Positions 48,135-58,207 are shown, numbered from the stretch's first letter. The stretch is 64,000 nucleotides of DNA from Actibacterium sp. (GCA_016278325.1 JADQCB010000007.1:1-64000); one strand, 5' to 3'. Notes: generated by a model not told the origin, from the letters alone. Translations and numbers: made by a program.

Positions 48135-48886
48135 CGGCCGATCTTTTCCTGTTCCTCGCCGCGGGCTTCGTGGGCGGTGCGGTGAATGTGGCCGCCGGTG
48201 GCGCGAAGCTATTCGTCTTTCCCATCCTGCTGTCGGCCGGCCTGCCGCCGCTGGCGGCCAATGCAACCGGAACGGTGGCCCTGTGGCCGGCACAGATGCC
48301 CGGCGTTCTGGTCTTTCGCAAATCGCTGCCGTCTTCGCCCGGCATGCTGGCCGTGGATGCGGCCTTTGCCGGCATCGGCGCGGTGCTGGGTGTGCTCGCC
48401 CTGATCGGTTTCGGCGAGGCGACCTTCGTCGGGCTGGTACCCTTCTTTCTTGTCATCGCGGTGGGGGCGATCCTTTTTGGCGACCGGTTGACGCGCTGGA
48501 TGCAGCCAATCGCCCGGTCGGCCGGCGGGCCGCGCATGGCCCGCGTGATTTTCCTCGCTTGTGGGGTTTATGCGGGATATTTCGGTGCCGGGCTGGGCTT
48601 CATGCTGCTTGCAGCGGTATTCCTTGCCGGCGACAGCCGCATTCACGCCGCGAATGCCCGCAAGAATCTGCTGGCCGTCGCGGCGAACACCGCGGCGGTG
48701 ATTCCGCTTTCGCTATCGGGCCTGGTGGTCTGGCCGGCTGCGATATCGGTGTTCATCGGCGGGGTCGCGGGGGGCTATGTCGGCGCGCGCATCATCCGGC
48801 GGCTTCCCGAACGATTGCTCAAATGGACCATCGCGCTTATGGGCACCGGCCTGACGCTGATCTATCTGTTCGACCTCCGCCCCTGA
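48131..48886 (+). CDS. TauE/SafE-family membrane transporter
   Basis: The 251-residue protein has about eight membrane helices in two repeats, each with a small-residue-rich start: FVGGAVNVAAGGAKLFVFPI and VYAGYFGAGLGFMLLAAVFL. TauE/SafE proteins export sulfite, sulfoacetate or other organic anions. I start at TTG 48131, which overlaps the gntR stop as TTGA and has AGGG upstream; the open frame further upstream is antisense-like gntR sequence. It may export a product of the divergent catabolic operon. Confidence 0.82.
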   Translation: MTADLFLFLAAGFVGGAVNVAAGGAKLFVFPILLSAGLPPLAANATGTVALWPAQMPGVLVFRKSLPSSPGMLAVDAAFAGIGAVLGVLALIGFGEATFVGLVPFFLVIAVGAILFGDRLTRWMQPIARSAGGPRMARVIFLACGVYAGYFGAGLGFMLLAAVFLAGDSRIHAANARKNLLAVAANTAAVIPLSLSGLVVWPAAISVFIGGVAGGYVGARIIRRLPERLLKWTIALMGTGLTLIYLFDLRP

Positions 48887-48956
48887 GCGACGCCCGCCCG
48901 AGATGCCATGACCGGTTCGCAACGCCCCGCAGAGCCGAGGCCGCTGGACGTGATTT

Positions 48957-49607
48957 TCACTGTCGGGCGCGTTCGACCAGTTCAAGCACCTTGGGGCCCA
49001 TCGCCTCGACGATCAGTTCGACACCGCGTGCATTCGGGTGGATGCCGTCGGGCTGCATGTAATCGCGCGCGGCGCCGCGCATGTCGGTGTGCCTCGACAG
49101 GCCCGCCATGAAATCCGGGAACAGCAGGATATCGTGCTTCTGCGCAAGCGCGGGGAAGATCGCGTCGAAGTCGCGCTTGTAGTCCGGGCCATAGTTTCCC
49201 GGCGCGGAAAGACCCACCAGCAGGACGGCAACCCCCTTGTCCTGTGCCGCGTTCACGATTCCCTCGAGATTGGCGCGGGTCACCGCGGGGTCGATACCGC
49301 GCAGCATGTCGTTCCCGCCAAGCGCCACGATCATGCCGTCAACCGGTTCGCTCAGGGTCCAGTCCACGCGGGACAGCCCGCCGGCCGTGGTGTCGCCGGA
49401 CACGCCGGCATTGATCAGCGTGACCTTGGCGCCATGATCGGCAAGCCAGGCTTCCATCTGCGGCACGAAACCCTGCCCTGCGGGCAGGCCATAGCCTTGC
49501 GTCAGGCTGTCGCCCAGTGCGGCGATGGTCAGCGGTGCCGCCGGCGCCGGCGCGGCCAGCATCAGCGACATCGCCACGACGCCGGTCAGCTTGCGGAATG
49601 CGCGCAT
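48957..49607 (-). CDS. tesA: SGNH-type arylesterase / TesA-like lipase
   Basis: The 216-residue secreted hydrolase has a signal peptide (FRKLTGVVAMSLMLAAPAPA), the GDSL block IAALGDSLTQGYGL with nucleophile Ser34, block III ALGGNDMLRGID and the C-terminal DGIHPNARG with the Asp-His pair. These match TesA/multifunctional thioesterase-arylesterase. The ATG at 49607 leads directly into the signal peptide; the frame extends further but without support. It is divergent, 43 bp away, from an ABC ATPase gene, an arrangement widely conserved in proteobacteria. Confidence 0.9.
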   Translation of the reverse strand: MRAFRKLTGVVAMSLMLAAPAPAAPLTIAALGDSLTQGYGLPAGQGFVPQMEAWLADHGAKVTLINAGVSGDTTAGGLSRVDWTLSEPVDGMIVALGGNDMLRGIDPAVTRANLEGIVNAAQDKGVAVLLVGLSAPGNYGPDYKRDFDAIFPALAQKHDILLFPDFMAGLSRHTDMRGAARDYMQPDGIHPNARGVELIVEAMGPKVLELVERARQ

Positions 49608-49650
49608 TGCCCCATATCGAGTCGGGAACCGCAATCGCCCGAGGTGCCGG

Positions 49651-50340
49651 ATGGCGGAACCGATCCTGTCGCTGCGCGACGTCACGCTGACCCTGACCGG
49701 CAATGCCGGCCCGGTCGAAATCCTGCACGGGATCTCTCTGGACGTGTCCGCGGGGGAGACGCTGGGGTTGGTCGGGCCGTCAGGGTCTGGCAAATCCTCT
49801 CTCCTCATGCTGATGGGCGGACTCGAACGCGCCTCGTCCGGGGCGGTCACCGCACTGGGTCACGACCTGAGCGCGATGAACGAAGACGCGCTGGCCCGGT
49901 TCCGCAGGAATCATATGGGCGTGGTGTTCCAGTCTTTCCACCTGATCCCGACAATGACCGCGCTGGAAAACGTGGCCACGCCGCTGGAACTGGCCGGGGC
50001 GCCGGATGCGTTCGAGCGCGCCGAGGAAGAACTGCGCCATATCGGCCTGGGCACCCGGCTGAACCACTATCCCGGCCAGATGTCGGGCGGCGAGCAACAG
50101 CGCGTGGCGCTGGCGCGGGCCGCGGCGCCGCGCCCCGATATCCTGCTGGCCGATGAGCCGACCGGAAATCTGGATGCCACCAACGGGGCGGCGATCATGG
50201 ATCTGTTGTTCGGGCTGCGCGACCGGCATGGATCGACATTGGTGATGGTGACCCATGCCCCCGATCTGGCAGCGCGCTGCGACCGGGTGATTTCGCTGTC
50301 CGACGGGCGCGTGGATGACGCGCGGAAGGCCGCGGAATGA
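49651..50340 (+). CDS. YbbA-like ABC transporter ATP-binding protein
   Basis: The 229-residue MacB/LolD-type ATPase has Walker A GPSGSGKSS, the Q-loop GVVFQSFHLIPTMTALENV, signature MSGGEQQRVALARAAAP and Walker [13 protein letters not shown]. The start at ATG 49651 has GAGGTG upstream. It overlaps the permease gene by 4 bp. Together they correspond to the YbbA-YbbP system, which lies beside tesA in many genomes and whose substrate is not settled. Confidence 0.92.
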   Translation: MAEPILSLRDVTLTLTGNAGPVEILHGISLDVSAGETLGLVGPSGSGKSSLLMLMGGLERASSGAVTALGHDLSAMNEDALARFRRNHMGVVFQSFHLIPTMTALENVATPLELAGAPDAFERAEEELRHIGLGTRLNHYPGQMSGGEQQRVALARAAAPRPDILLADEPTGNLDATNGAAIMDLLFGLRDRHGSTLVMVTHAPDLAARCDRVISLSDGRVDDARKAAE

Positions 50341-52859
50341 GCCTTCGGATTGCCGCGCGCATCGCCCGGCGCGAGTTGCGCGGCGGGCTTTCGGGGTTTC
50401 GAATCTTCCTGGTCTGCCTCGCCTTGGGCGTGGCCGCGATCGCGGCGGTCGGCTCGGTCCGGCAGGGGATCGAGGCCGGGTTGAAGGACCAGGGCGCGGT
50501 TCTGCTGGGTGGCGACGCGATGATGGAATTCACCTATCGCCATGCCGACCCGGCCGAGCGCGCCTTCATGCGGCGCAATGCCGAGCGGATCTCCGAGGTC
50601 GTCGATTTCCGCTCGATGGTGGTGATTCAGCGCGACGGCCAAAGCGAACGCGCCTTGACTGCGATCAAGGGCGTGGATGCCCAGTATCCGCTTTACGGGC
50701 AGGTCGTGCTGGATCCGGTGATGCCGCTGGACAAGGCGCTGGCCGGCAATGGCGCGGCGATGGCGCGGGTGCTGGCCGACCGTCTGGGCCTTGCGCCGGG
50801 CGACAGGTTCCGCCTGGGCACCAAGGAATTCGAGCTGCGCGCGATCCTCGATCGGTTGCCCGACGATGCCGGCGGCGGCTTCGATTTCGCGCCGCCCACA
50901 TTGCTGCGCACGGCCGCGCTCGACGGATCGGGATTGTTGGCGCCGGGCACCCTGTTCGAGGCGGAATACCGCCTGGCGCTTGCCGAGGGGGCCAGCCTGC
51001 CGGCGCTGGAACGGCGTGCGAAGGCGCGCTTTGCGGATGACGGGATGCGCTGGCGCGACAGCCGGAACGCCGCGCCGGGAATGACCCGCTTCGTCGAACG
51101 TATCGGATCCTTCCTGGTGCTGGTCGGGCTGGCCGGGCTGGCGGTGGGCGGAATCGGCATTTCCGCCGCGGTCCGGACCTATCTGGACGGCAAGATGCCG
51201 GTCATCGCCACGCTGAAGACCCTGGGGGCCGAGGGGCGGGTGATATTCCTTGCCTACCTCATGCAGATCGGCGTGCTGGCGCTGCTGGGTCTCGTGATCG
51301 GGCTGATCCTGGGCGCCATCCTGCCGCTCGCACTTGCGCCGTTGATCGCGGCGCGGCTGCCGCTGCCCACGAATATCGGCATCTATCCCGGCCCCCTGGC
51401 CGAGGCCGCGCTTTACGGCGCGCTGACGGCACTGGTTTTCACGCTCTGGCCGCTGGCGCGCACCGGCCAGGTGCGGGCATCGGCCCTGTTCCGAGACGCG
51501 GTCGCACCCGCCCGGGCCTTGCCGGGCGTGCGCGTTCTGGTGGTGACCGCGCTGTTGGGCGCGGCGCTGATCGGCGCGGCGGCGGGCTTCTCGGACGCGC
51601 CCGAGCTGGCGCTTTGGGCGGCGGGCGGCATCGCCGGTGCGCTGGCGATGCTGGCGCTGGCGGCGCTGGCCATCCGGGCGCTGGCGCGGCGCGCGGCGCG
51701 CGCCAGGCGCATTCGCGGCCACGCCCCGCTGCGCCTGGCGCTTGGCGCGATCGGCGGGCCGGGCGGCGAAACGGCCTCGGTCGTGCTTTCGCTGGGGCTG
51801 GGCCTGTCGGTTCTCGCGGCGATCGGGCAGATCGACGCCAACCTGAAGAACGCGATCGCCAACGAATTGCCGGATGTGGCGCCGTCCTATTTCGTCGTTG
51901 ATATCCAGCCCGCCCAGATCGAGGGCTATCTCGACCGGGTCACCGGCGATCCGGGCGTCTCGAAGGTCCAGTCGGCGCCGATGCTGCGCGGCGTCATCAC
52001 CCGGATCAACGGCCGCCCCGCCGAAGAGGTGGCAGGCAACCACTGGGTGGTGCGCGGCGATCGCGGGCTGACCTATTCGGCAACGCCGCCCGAGGGCACC
52101 GAGATCACCGCCGGAAAGTGGTGGCCCGCCGGTTATGACGGCCCGCCGCAGATGAGCTTTGCCGCCGAAGAGGCCGCCGAGATCGGCCTGAAGCTCGGCG
52201 ACACTGTCACCGTCAACGTGCTGGGCCGAGAGATCACGGCCCGGGTCACCAGCTTTCGAGTGGTCGATTTCTCGACCGCCGGGATCGGTTTTGTCATGTC
52301 AATGAACCCGTCCGCCTTGCAGGGGGCGCCGCATAGCTGGATCTCGACGATCTATGCCGACCGCGATGCCGAGGCACAGCTGGTCCGCGATCTGACCGAC
52401 GCCTATCCCAACATCACCGCGATCAGCGTGCGCGACGCGATCACCCGCATCTCGGAGGTTCTGGGCGGGCTTGCCGCCGCGATCACCTATGGCGCGCTGG
52501 CCACGTTGGTCACCGGCCTGTTCGTGCTGATCGGCGCCGCCGCGGCAGGAGAGCAGGCGCGCGTCTACGAGGCCGCGGTGCTCAAGACCGTGGGGGCGGT
52601 GCGCGGCCAGGTGCTCGGCTATTTCGCCCTGCGTTCGGCCATGCTGGGTGCGGCAGCCGGCGGGGTGGCGGTTCTGGCCGGCGGGCTTGCCGGCTGGGCG
52701 GTGATGAAATTCGTCATGGAGGAAAGCTTCGTCTTCGCGCCGGTCTCGGCCCTGTTCATCGTGTCGGGCGGCGTGGCGGCGACGCTTTTGGCCGGGCTGG
52801 CCTTTGCCCTGCGCCCGCTGGCCGCGCGGCCGGCGCGCGTGTTGCGGGCGCGCGAATAG
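50337..52859 (+). CDS. YbbP-like FtsX-family ABC permease
   Basis: The 840-residue permease has an N-terminal helix, a large periplasmic domain, and FtsX membrane domains in two sets (around residues 255-430 and 700-830), about ten helices in total. MPVIATLKTLGAEGRVIFLAYL and ALLGLVIGLILG are FtsX-like; the second set includes AAVLKTVGAVRGQVLGYFAL. This duplicated layout is that of YbbP. Its end is one base from the end of the convergent AbrB-type gene. Confidence 0.92.
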   Translation: MSLRIAARIARRELRGGLSGFRIFLVCLALGVAAIAAVGSVRQGIEAGLKDQGAVLLGGDAMMEFTYRHADPAERAFMRRNAERISEVVDFRSMVVIQRDGQSERALTAIKGVDAQYPLYGQVVLDPVMPLDKALAGNGAAMARVLADRLGLAPGDRFRLGTKEFELRAILDRLPDDAGGGFDFAPPTLLRTAALDGSGLLAPGTLFEAEYRLALAEGASLPALERRAKARFADDGMRWRDSRNAAPGMTRFVERIGSFLVLVGLAGLAVGGIGISAAVRTYLDGKMPVIATLKTLGAEGRVIFLAYLMQIGVLALLGLVIGLILGAILPLALAPLIAARLPLPTNIGIYPGPLAEAALYGALTALVFTLWPLARTGQVRASALFRDAVAPARALPGVRVLVVTALLGAALIGAAAGFSDAPELALWAAGGIAGALAMLALAALAIRALARRAARARRIRGHAPLRLALGAIGGPGGETASVVLSLGLGLSVLAAIGQIDANLKNAIANELPDVAPSYFVVDIQPAQIEGYLDRVTGDPGVSKVQSAPMLRGVITRINGRPAEEVAGNHWVVRGDRGLTYSATPPEGTEITAGKWWPAGYDGPPQMSFAAEEAAEIGLKLGDTVTVNVLGREITARVTSFRVVDFSTAGIGFVMSMNPSALQGAPHSWISTIYADRDAEAQLVRDLTDAYPNITAISVRDAITRISEVLGGLAAAITYGALATLVTGLFVLIGAAAAGEQARVYEAAVLKTVGAVRGQVLGYFALRSAMLGAAAGGVAVLAGGLAGWAVMKFVMEESFVFAPVSALFIVSGGVAATLLAGLAFALRPLAARPARVLRARE

Positions 52860-52860
52860 C

Positions 52861-53880
52861 TCAGGCGCGGGGGCGGATCCGCGCCACGAGAAACGGCAGC
52901 AGGACAGAGAGGAAGACCAGCCGGAACACGTGATGCGCCGCCACATAGGCCGGGTTGGCATCCAGCAGGATCGACATGGCCATCATCGTTTCCAGCCCGC
53001 CGGGGGCAAAGGCGATCAGCACGTTCAGGATCGGCAGCCCCAGAAGCCGCGACACGACCAGCGCGCCCAGCAGCGATATCGCCGCGGCAAAGCCGGTCAG
53101 CATCGCCGAGGCGCCCAGCGACGACAGCACCATGCGCGGCGTGACCCCGGTGAACCGGGTGCCGATCAGGGTGCCCATGGATACGAAGGCCGGGATAGAG
53201 AGCCATTGCGGCACCATGCCCTCGGTCAATGCGAAGGCATGCGCGATTGCCGACACCGCCATGCCGCCCAGCAACAGCGCGGCGGGCAGGCGCATTTTCT
53301 GAAAGACCAGCCCCACCGCAACGGCCATCAGCAGCAAGCCGGCCAGCGGAATCATCGACATCATCTGGCCGGGCAGGCGGAACGCGGTCAGGGGCGTTTC
53401 GCTCAGCAGCGGGGCCAGGAACGGCACGATCAGGGTCAGCGACAGCACCCGCATCGTCTGGATCATGGTCACGCGACCGATATCGGCCTTCACATCCGTC
53501 GAAAGGCTGAGCACGAAGCTGAGATGCCCCGGCGTTGCCGTCAGCAGGGCCGACATGCGATCCATGCCCGAAACCGATCGCAAGAGCCGCGCGCCGCCCA
53601 GGAAAATGACCAGGACCGAGAGTGTCAGGATGGCCAGGCTCCCCGGCCATCTCGCCACGGTGGCCACCGCTTCCGGCGTGACCGAGGTGCCCATGTTCAC
53701 GCCGATCACCACGAAGATCGCATCGCGATAGCGCGGATGGACCACCGCCTTCAGACCCGTCAGCGCCGCGGCGGTGACGAAAAAGGCCGGCCCGGTCAGG
53801 AACGGGGCGGGGATGCCGGCCCCGAAGGCCAGCAGGGCGCCCATGGCGCCGATCGCCAGGGTGCGCAGGGCGATCCACAT
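52861..53880 (-). CDS. AbrB-family membrane protein (two AbrB duplication domains)
   Basis: The 339-residue protein has about ten membrane helices in two homologous halves. Each ends in a conserved small-residue block: LLTATPGHLSFVLSLS and VLIAFAPGGLETMMAMSILL. This matches the family of E. coli AbrB (named as a putative aidB regulator and often annotated as ammonia monooxygenase-like), with no established transport substrate. GGAGG lies about 10 bp before the ATG. It is divergent from an ABC operon. Confidence 0.87.
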   Translation of the reverse strand: MWIALRTLAIGAMGALLAFGAGIPAPFLTGPAFFVTAAALTGLKAVVHPRYRDAIFVVIGVNMGTSVTPEAVATVARWPGSLAILTLSVLVIFLGGARLLRSVSGMDRMSALLTATPGHLSFVLSLSTDVKADIGRVTMIQTMRVLSLTLIVPFLAPLLSETPLTAFRLPGQMMSMIPLAGLLLMAVAVGLVFQKMRLPAALLLGGMAVSAIAHAFALTEGMVPQWLSIPAFVSMGTLIGTRFTGVTPRMVLSSLGASAMLTGFAAAISLLGALVVSRLLGLPILNVLIAFAPGGLETMMAMSILLDANPAYVAAHHVFRLVFLSVLLPFLVARIRPRA

Positions 53881-53925
53881 GCGCGCTTGACCTCCGGGTG
53901 GTTGACCGCGCCAAGCAACCCGCGC

Positions 53926-53951
53926 CGCGGCGATTTGTCAATGTCGCCGCG
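53926..53951. promoter_or_regulatory. Perfect 8-bp inverted repeat in the abrB-like / ABC divergent region
   Basis: CGCGGCGA at 53926-53933 is exactly inverted as TCGCCGCG at 53944-53951 with a 10-base AT-rich spacer. It sits between two divergent genes and could be an operator or an RNA hairpin. Confidence 0.3.
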
Positions 53952-54031
53952 AAAGCGCGGTGAAGGGGCCGGTTGCGACTGGCGCTTTGCGTCTGGCGGG
54001 CTAGGCTCTGCCCGGTCAGGAGGAACGCGGA

Positions 54032-54691
54032 ATGCTGCTTGAGGGTCGCGACATCGCCAAGGGGTACGACAGCGGCGGCGAGCATGTGCAGGTCTTTTCC
54101 GGCGTGTCATTTTCCGTCGCGTCGGGCGAGGCAGTGGCGCTGACCGGCGAATCGGGCAGCGGGAAAAGCACTTTGTTGCATCTTTGCGCCGGGCTCGACC
54201 GGCCCGATCGGGGGCAGGTCCGGCTGGACGGGGTGCCCCTGGGCGCATTGCGCGATGCGTCGCGCGCGCGCCTGCGCCGCACGCGGATCGGGCTGGTGTT
54301 CCAGCAGTTCAACCTGATCCCGTCGCTGCCGGTCGCCGCCAACCTGAGTTTCCAGGCGCGGCTGGCCGGGCGCGAGGACACGGCATGGACCGGCACCCTT
54401 GCCGAGCGGCTGGGCCTGACGCCGCTTCTGCGCCGTTATCCCGAGCAGCTTTCGGGCGGCCAGCAGCAGCGCGTGGCGATCGGCCGGGCGCTGGCCGGGC
54501 GACCGGGCCTTATCCTGGCCGATGAGCCGACGGGCAACCTGGACGAGGCCACCGGCGACACGGTGATGGACCTGCTGCTCGGCCTTGTTGCCGAGACTGG
54601 CGCCGGGCTTCTGATGGTCACACATTCGCGGCGGCTGGCCGACCGGCTGGATCGGCGGCTTCGCCTGTCGGGCGGGGCGCTGTGCCGATGA
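54032..54691 (+). CDS. LolD/MacB-type ABC transporter ATP-binding protein (AttE-like)
   Basis: The 219-residue ATPase has Walker [29 protein letters not shown], the signature [17 protein letters not shown] and Walker [19 protein letters not shown] lies 8 bp before the ATG. The gene overlaps the FtsX permease gene by 4 bp, and a lipocalin-like AttH gene follows, so the trio forms one export or lipid-handling unit. Confidence 0.92.
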   Translation: MLLEGRDIAKGYDSGGEHVQVFSGVSFSVASGEAVALTGESGSGKSTLLHLCAGLDRPDRGQVRLDGVPLGALRDASRARLRRTRIGLVFQQFNLIPSLPVAANLSFQARLAGREDTAWTGTLAERLGLTPLLRRYPEQLSGGQQQRVAIGRALAGRPGLILADEPTGNLDEATGDTVMDLLLGLVAETGAGLLMVTHSRRLADRLDRRLRLSGGALCR

Positions 54692-57099
54692 TCCGCGCCA
54701 CGCTTGCCGCGCTGATGTCGCATTGGTGGCGGCATCCGCTGCAACTGGTCAGCCTGGCGGTCGGACTGGCGCTGGCCACCGGGTTGTGGACCGGCGTGCA
54801 GGCGATCAACGGGCAGGCCCGCGACAGCTATGACCGTGCCGCGCGGCTGCTCGGGCAGAACCGTTTCGCGACGATCGAGGCCGCCGACGGGCAGCGGTTC
54901 GGGCAGGCGCGGTATGTCGCGCTGCGGCGCGCCGGGTGGCAGGTTTCGCCGGTGCTGGAGGGGGCCATGCGCGTTGGCGACCTGCGCTTGCGCATCCTGG
55001 GCGTCGATCCGGTCACGGCGCCGCCGGATGCGGTGCCACGCACGGTGACGGGCGGCGGATCTCTTCTGCCATTCATCACGCCGCCGGGGGTGGCCTTTGC
55101 AGCGCCGCAAACGGTTTCCGCGCTGGACGCGGCCAGTGGCCTGCCCGCATTGCGCGTTGCAGAGGGGTTGCTGCCCGGCGTCCTGGTGGTGGATATCGGC
55201 ATCGCGCAGCGACTGTTATCGGCGCCGGGCGCGGTGTCGCGGCTGATCGTCGCGCCGGAACAGCCCGTGGGGCGCGCGCCGCTGGCGGATGTCGCGCCCG
55301 GCCTGGTGCAGCGCGCGCCGCAGGCCCGCGCCGACATCTCGCGCCTCACCGACAGTTTCCACCTCAATCTGACGGCCTTCGGATTGCTGTCCTTCGCGGT
55401 GGGGCTGTTCATCGTGCATGCCGCCGTCGGGCTGGCCTTCGAGCAGCGCCGGACCCTGTTTCGCACCCTGCGGGCCATCGGCGTGCCGCTGGTGGGCCTT
55501 ATCGCCCTTCTCGGCGCCGAGATCGTGGTATTGGCGCTTGGGGCCGGGCTTGCCGGTGTCGCGCTTGGCTACGGTATCGCGGCGGCGCTCTTGCCCGACG
55601 TGGCGGCGACATTGCGCGGGCTATACGGCGCATCCGTGCCCGGCACGCTGGACCTGAGTGCCGGCTGGTGGCTGGGGGGGCTGGCCGTCGCGGTTCTGGG
55701 CGCGGCCGCGGCATCGGCGCAGAGCCTGTGGCGGGTCTGGCGAATGCCGCTGCTGGCGCCGGCGCAGCCGCGCGCCTGGGCGCGAGCCTCGGCCCGGTCG
55801 ATGGTCGCGCAATCCGCTCTTGCCGCCGGTCTGGCGATGGCGGCGCTGGCGCTGGCCCTCTGGGGGCAGGGCCTGGTGGCGGGGTTCGCCCTGCTGGCGG
55901 CCATGCTGCTGGGCGCGGCGCTGGCATTGCCGGCGGTGCTGTCTGCCCTGCTTTGGGGGGCCGAGCGAACGGCCACCGGCGCATTGGCGCAATGGTTCTG
56001 GGCCGATACGCGCCAGCAACTGCCCGGCCTGTCGCTGGCGCTGATGGCGCTGCTTCTGGCGCTGGCGGCGAATATCGGGGTCGGCACGATGGTCGCCAGT
56101 TTCCGCCAGACCTTTACCGGCTGGCTGGACCAGCGCCTGGCGTCCGAGCTGTATGTGACCGCCGCAAGCGAAGCGCAGGCCGCGCGCCTGCGGACATGGC
56201 TGGCGCCTCGGACGGACGCGGTGCTGCCGATCTGGTCGGTCGAAGGCCCCCTGGCCGGTGCGCCCGGCGCGGTGTTCGGCGTGGCCGATCATCGCACCTA
56301 TCGCGACAACTGGCCGATGCTGCGGATCCAGCCGGGCGCCTGGGACCGCGTCGCGCAGGGCAGGGCGGCCCTGATCAACGAACAGCTGATGCGGCGCGCC
56401 GGGCTGGTGCCGGGCGACATGCTGCGCCTGCCCGGCGGTCATGCCCTGCCTGTGGCCGGGGTCTATTCCGATTACGGCAATCCGCGCGGCGAGGCGATGA
56501 TCGGGGTGGATCTGCTGACCGCCCTTTACCCCCAGGTTCCGCGCCTGCGTTACGCGATCCGGGTGGACCCGGCGCAGGTGGCCGCGCTGGCGCGCGCGCT
56601 GGTCGAGGATTTCGGGCTACCGCCGGACAACGTGACGGACCAGGCCCGGATCAAGGCCATGTCGCTGGGCATTTTCGAGCAGACCTTTACCGTGACCGCC
56701 GCGCTGAACGTGTTGACGATGGGCGTGGCAGGGTTCGCGATGCTGATGAGCCTGCTGACCCTGTCCACCATGCGCCTGCCGCAACTGGCCCCGGTCTGGG
56801 CATTGGGGCTGACCCGGGCGCGGCTGGCGTGGCTGGAGCTTGGCCGCGCGCTGATGCTGGCGGCGCTGACCATGGTTCTCGCGCTGCCGGTGGGCCTGTT
56901 GCTGGCCTGGGTCCTGCTGGCGGTCGTCAACGTGGCGGCCTTCGGCTGGCGGCTGCCGATGCATCTGTTTCCGGCCGACTGGGCGCGGCTGGCCGCGCTG
57001 GCGCTGCTGGCCGGGGGGCTGGCGGCGGCCTGGCCCGCGCTGCGGCTGTTGCGCACCGCCCCGGCCGATTTGCTGAAGGTGTTCGCCCATGAACGTTAA
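54688..57099 (+). CDS. FtsX-family ABC permease (AttF/AttG-like)
   Basis: The 803-residue permease has an N-terminal helix ([21 protein letters not shown]), a periplasmic domain and two FtsX membrane sections (about 225-460 and 655-795). [10 protein letters not shown] closes the protein. I start it at the ATG at 54688, which overlaps the ATPase stop; a GTG six bases upstream is possible. It resembles fused AttF/AttG-type permeases acting with an AttE ATPase. It overlaps the AttH-like gene by 11 bp. Confidence 0.9.
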   Translation: MIRATLAALMSHWWRHPLQLVSLAVGLALATGLWTGVQAINGQARDSYDRAARLLGQNRFATIEAADGQRFGQARYVALRRAGWQVSPVLEGAMRVGDLRLRILGVDPVTAPPDAVPRTVTGGGSLLPFITPPGVAFAAPQTVSALDAASGLPALRVAEGLLPGVLVVDIGIAQRLLSAPGAVSRLIVAPEQPVGRAPLADVAPGLVQRAPQARADISRLTDSFHLNLTAFGLLSFAVGLFIVHAAVGLAFEQRRTLFRTLRAIGVPLVGLIALLGAEIVVLALGAGLAGVALGYGIAAALLPDVAATLRGLYGASVPGTLDLSAGWWLGGLAVAVLGAAAASAQSLWRVWRMPLLAPAQPRAWARASARSMVAQSALAAGLAMAALALALWGQGLVAGFALLAAMLLGAALALPAVLSALLWGAERTATGALAQWFWADTRQQLPGLSLALMALLLALAANIGVGTMVASFRQTFTGWLDQRLASELYVTAASEAQAARLRTWLAPRTDAVLPIWSVEGPLAGAPGAVFGVADHRTYRDNWPMLRIQPGAWDRVAQGRAALINEQLMRRAGLVPGDMLRLPGGHALPVAGVYSDYGNPRGEAMIGVDLLTALYPQVPRLRYAIRVDPAQVAALARALVEDFGLPPDNVTDQARIKAMSLGIFEQTFTVTAALNVLTMGVAGFAMLMSLLTLSTMRLPQLAPVWALGLTRARLAWLELGRALMLAALTMVLALPVGLLLAWVLLAVVNVAAFGWRLPMHLFPADWARLAALALLAGGLAAAWPALRLLRTAPADLLKVFAHER

Positions 57100-58132
57100 G
57101 GCGCTCTTGCCGGTCTTGCTGTTGCTTGCCGCCCCGGTCCTCGGCCAGGGTTTTGCCGGGCTGGGGACCGAGGCGCAGGGTTTTGCCCGGCCCGCGCCCG
57201 GCACGGTGCTGGAATTTCCCGCCGATCACGGGGCGCATCCCGCCTTTCGTATCGAGTGGTGGTATCTGACAGCCAATCTTGTCGGGCCCGACGGCACCGA
57301 TTACGGCGTTCAATGGACGCTGTTCCGCTCGGCGCTGGCGCCCGAGACGCGGTCGGGCTGGTCCAGCCCGCAGATCTGGATGGGCCATGCCGCGGTGACG
57401 ACGCCAACGCGGCATTTCGTGGCCGAAAGGCTGGCGCGCGGCGGAATCGGGCAGGCCGGCGTGACCGCCGCGCCCTTTGCCGCCAGGATCGACGATTGGC
57501 GCATGGCCGGGCCCGACCTTTCGGCGCTGCGCCTGTCGGCCTCGGGGCCGGATTTCACCTATGACCTGTCGCTCGATACCGCCCGACCGCTGGTGCTGAA
57601 CGGGACGGCGGGATATTCGGTGAAATCGGCCGAAGGGCAGGCCAGCTATTACTATTCACAGCCCTTCTATACGGTCCGGGGCCGGCTCGATCTGCCGCAG
57701 GGGCCGGTGCCGGTCACCGGCCGGGCCTGGCTGGACCGGGAATGGTCGTCGCAGCCGCTGGCCGAAACGCAGGAGGGCTGGGACTGGATATCGCTGCATT
57801 TCGACAATGGGGCCAAGCTGATGGGGTTTCGCCTGCGCCAGCAGGGGGGCGAAACCTATGGCTCGGGCACCTGGGTCGGCGCCGATGGAACGGTGCGGAC
57901 CTTTGGCGACGGAGAGATGACGATGACACCGTTGCGCGAAACGCGCGTCGCCGGCCGGGACATCCCGGTGAAATGGCGGGTCCGGTTGCCGGCGCATGGC
58001 GTGGACGTGACGATCGAGGCCGTCAATGACTCGGCCTGGATGGACACGCTCTTTCCCTATTGGGAAGGGCCGGTCCGGATCACCGGCAGCCATGGCGGGC
58101 GCGGCTACCTGGAAATGACGGGTTACGACTGA
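57089..58132 (+). CDS. AttH-like secreted lipocalin/carotenoid-hydratase-fold protein
   Basis: The 347-residue protein has a signal peptide (residues 1-19, ending VLG) and the AttH/CrtC-like fold with FPADHGAHPAFRIEWWYLTA, YYYSQPFYTVRG, GRAWLDREWSSQPL and GWDWISLHFDNG as conserved blocks. The double-lipocalin fold suggests binding of a lipid or hydrophobic compound in the periplasm. It is translated from within the end of the permease gene, so ABC-driven transfer to or from this protein is likely. True CrtC carotenoid hydratases share the fold, but no carotenoid genes are nearby. Confidence 0.87.
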   Translation: MNVKALLPVLLLLAAPVLGQGFAGLGTEAQGFARPAPGTVLEFPADHGAHPAFRIEWWYLTANLVGPDGTDYGVQWTLFRSALAPETRSGWSSPQIWMGHAAVTTPTRHFVAERLARGGIGQAGVTAAPFAARIDDWRMAGPDLSALRLSASGPDFTYDLSLDTARPLVLNGTAGYSVKSAEGQASYYYSQPFYTVRGRLDLPQGPVPVTGRAWLDREWSSQPLAETQEGWDWISLHFDNGAKLMGFRLRQQGGETYGSGTWVGADGTVRTFGDGEMTMTPLRETRVAGRDIPVKWRVRLPAHGVDVTIEAVNDSAWMDTLFPYWEGPVRITGSHGGRGYLEMTGYD

Positions 58133-58207
58133 CCGCGATGCGCCGCCCCCTTTTGTATGGCGCGCTGCGCGGTTAAGTGTCGGTAACCCGAAGCCGAGGA
58201 TCGCTCG

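Noticed and set aside
50067-52043. Open frame of 658 codons on the minus strand
   Set aside because: It is antisense to the YbbAP-like genes and shows the same low-complexity Arg/Gln/Gly composition as other antisense shadows.
54936-57092. Open frame of 718 codons on the plus strand
   Set aside because: It overlaps the FtsX permease gene in another frame; the product is Arg/Gly/Ala-rich without membrane helices, unlike the well-supported permease frame.
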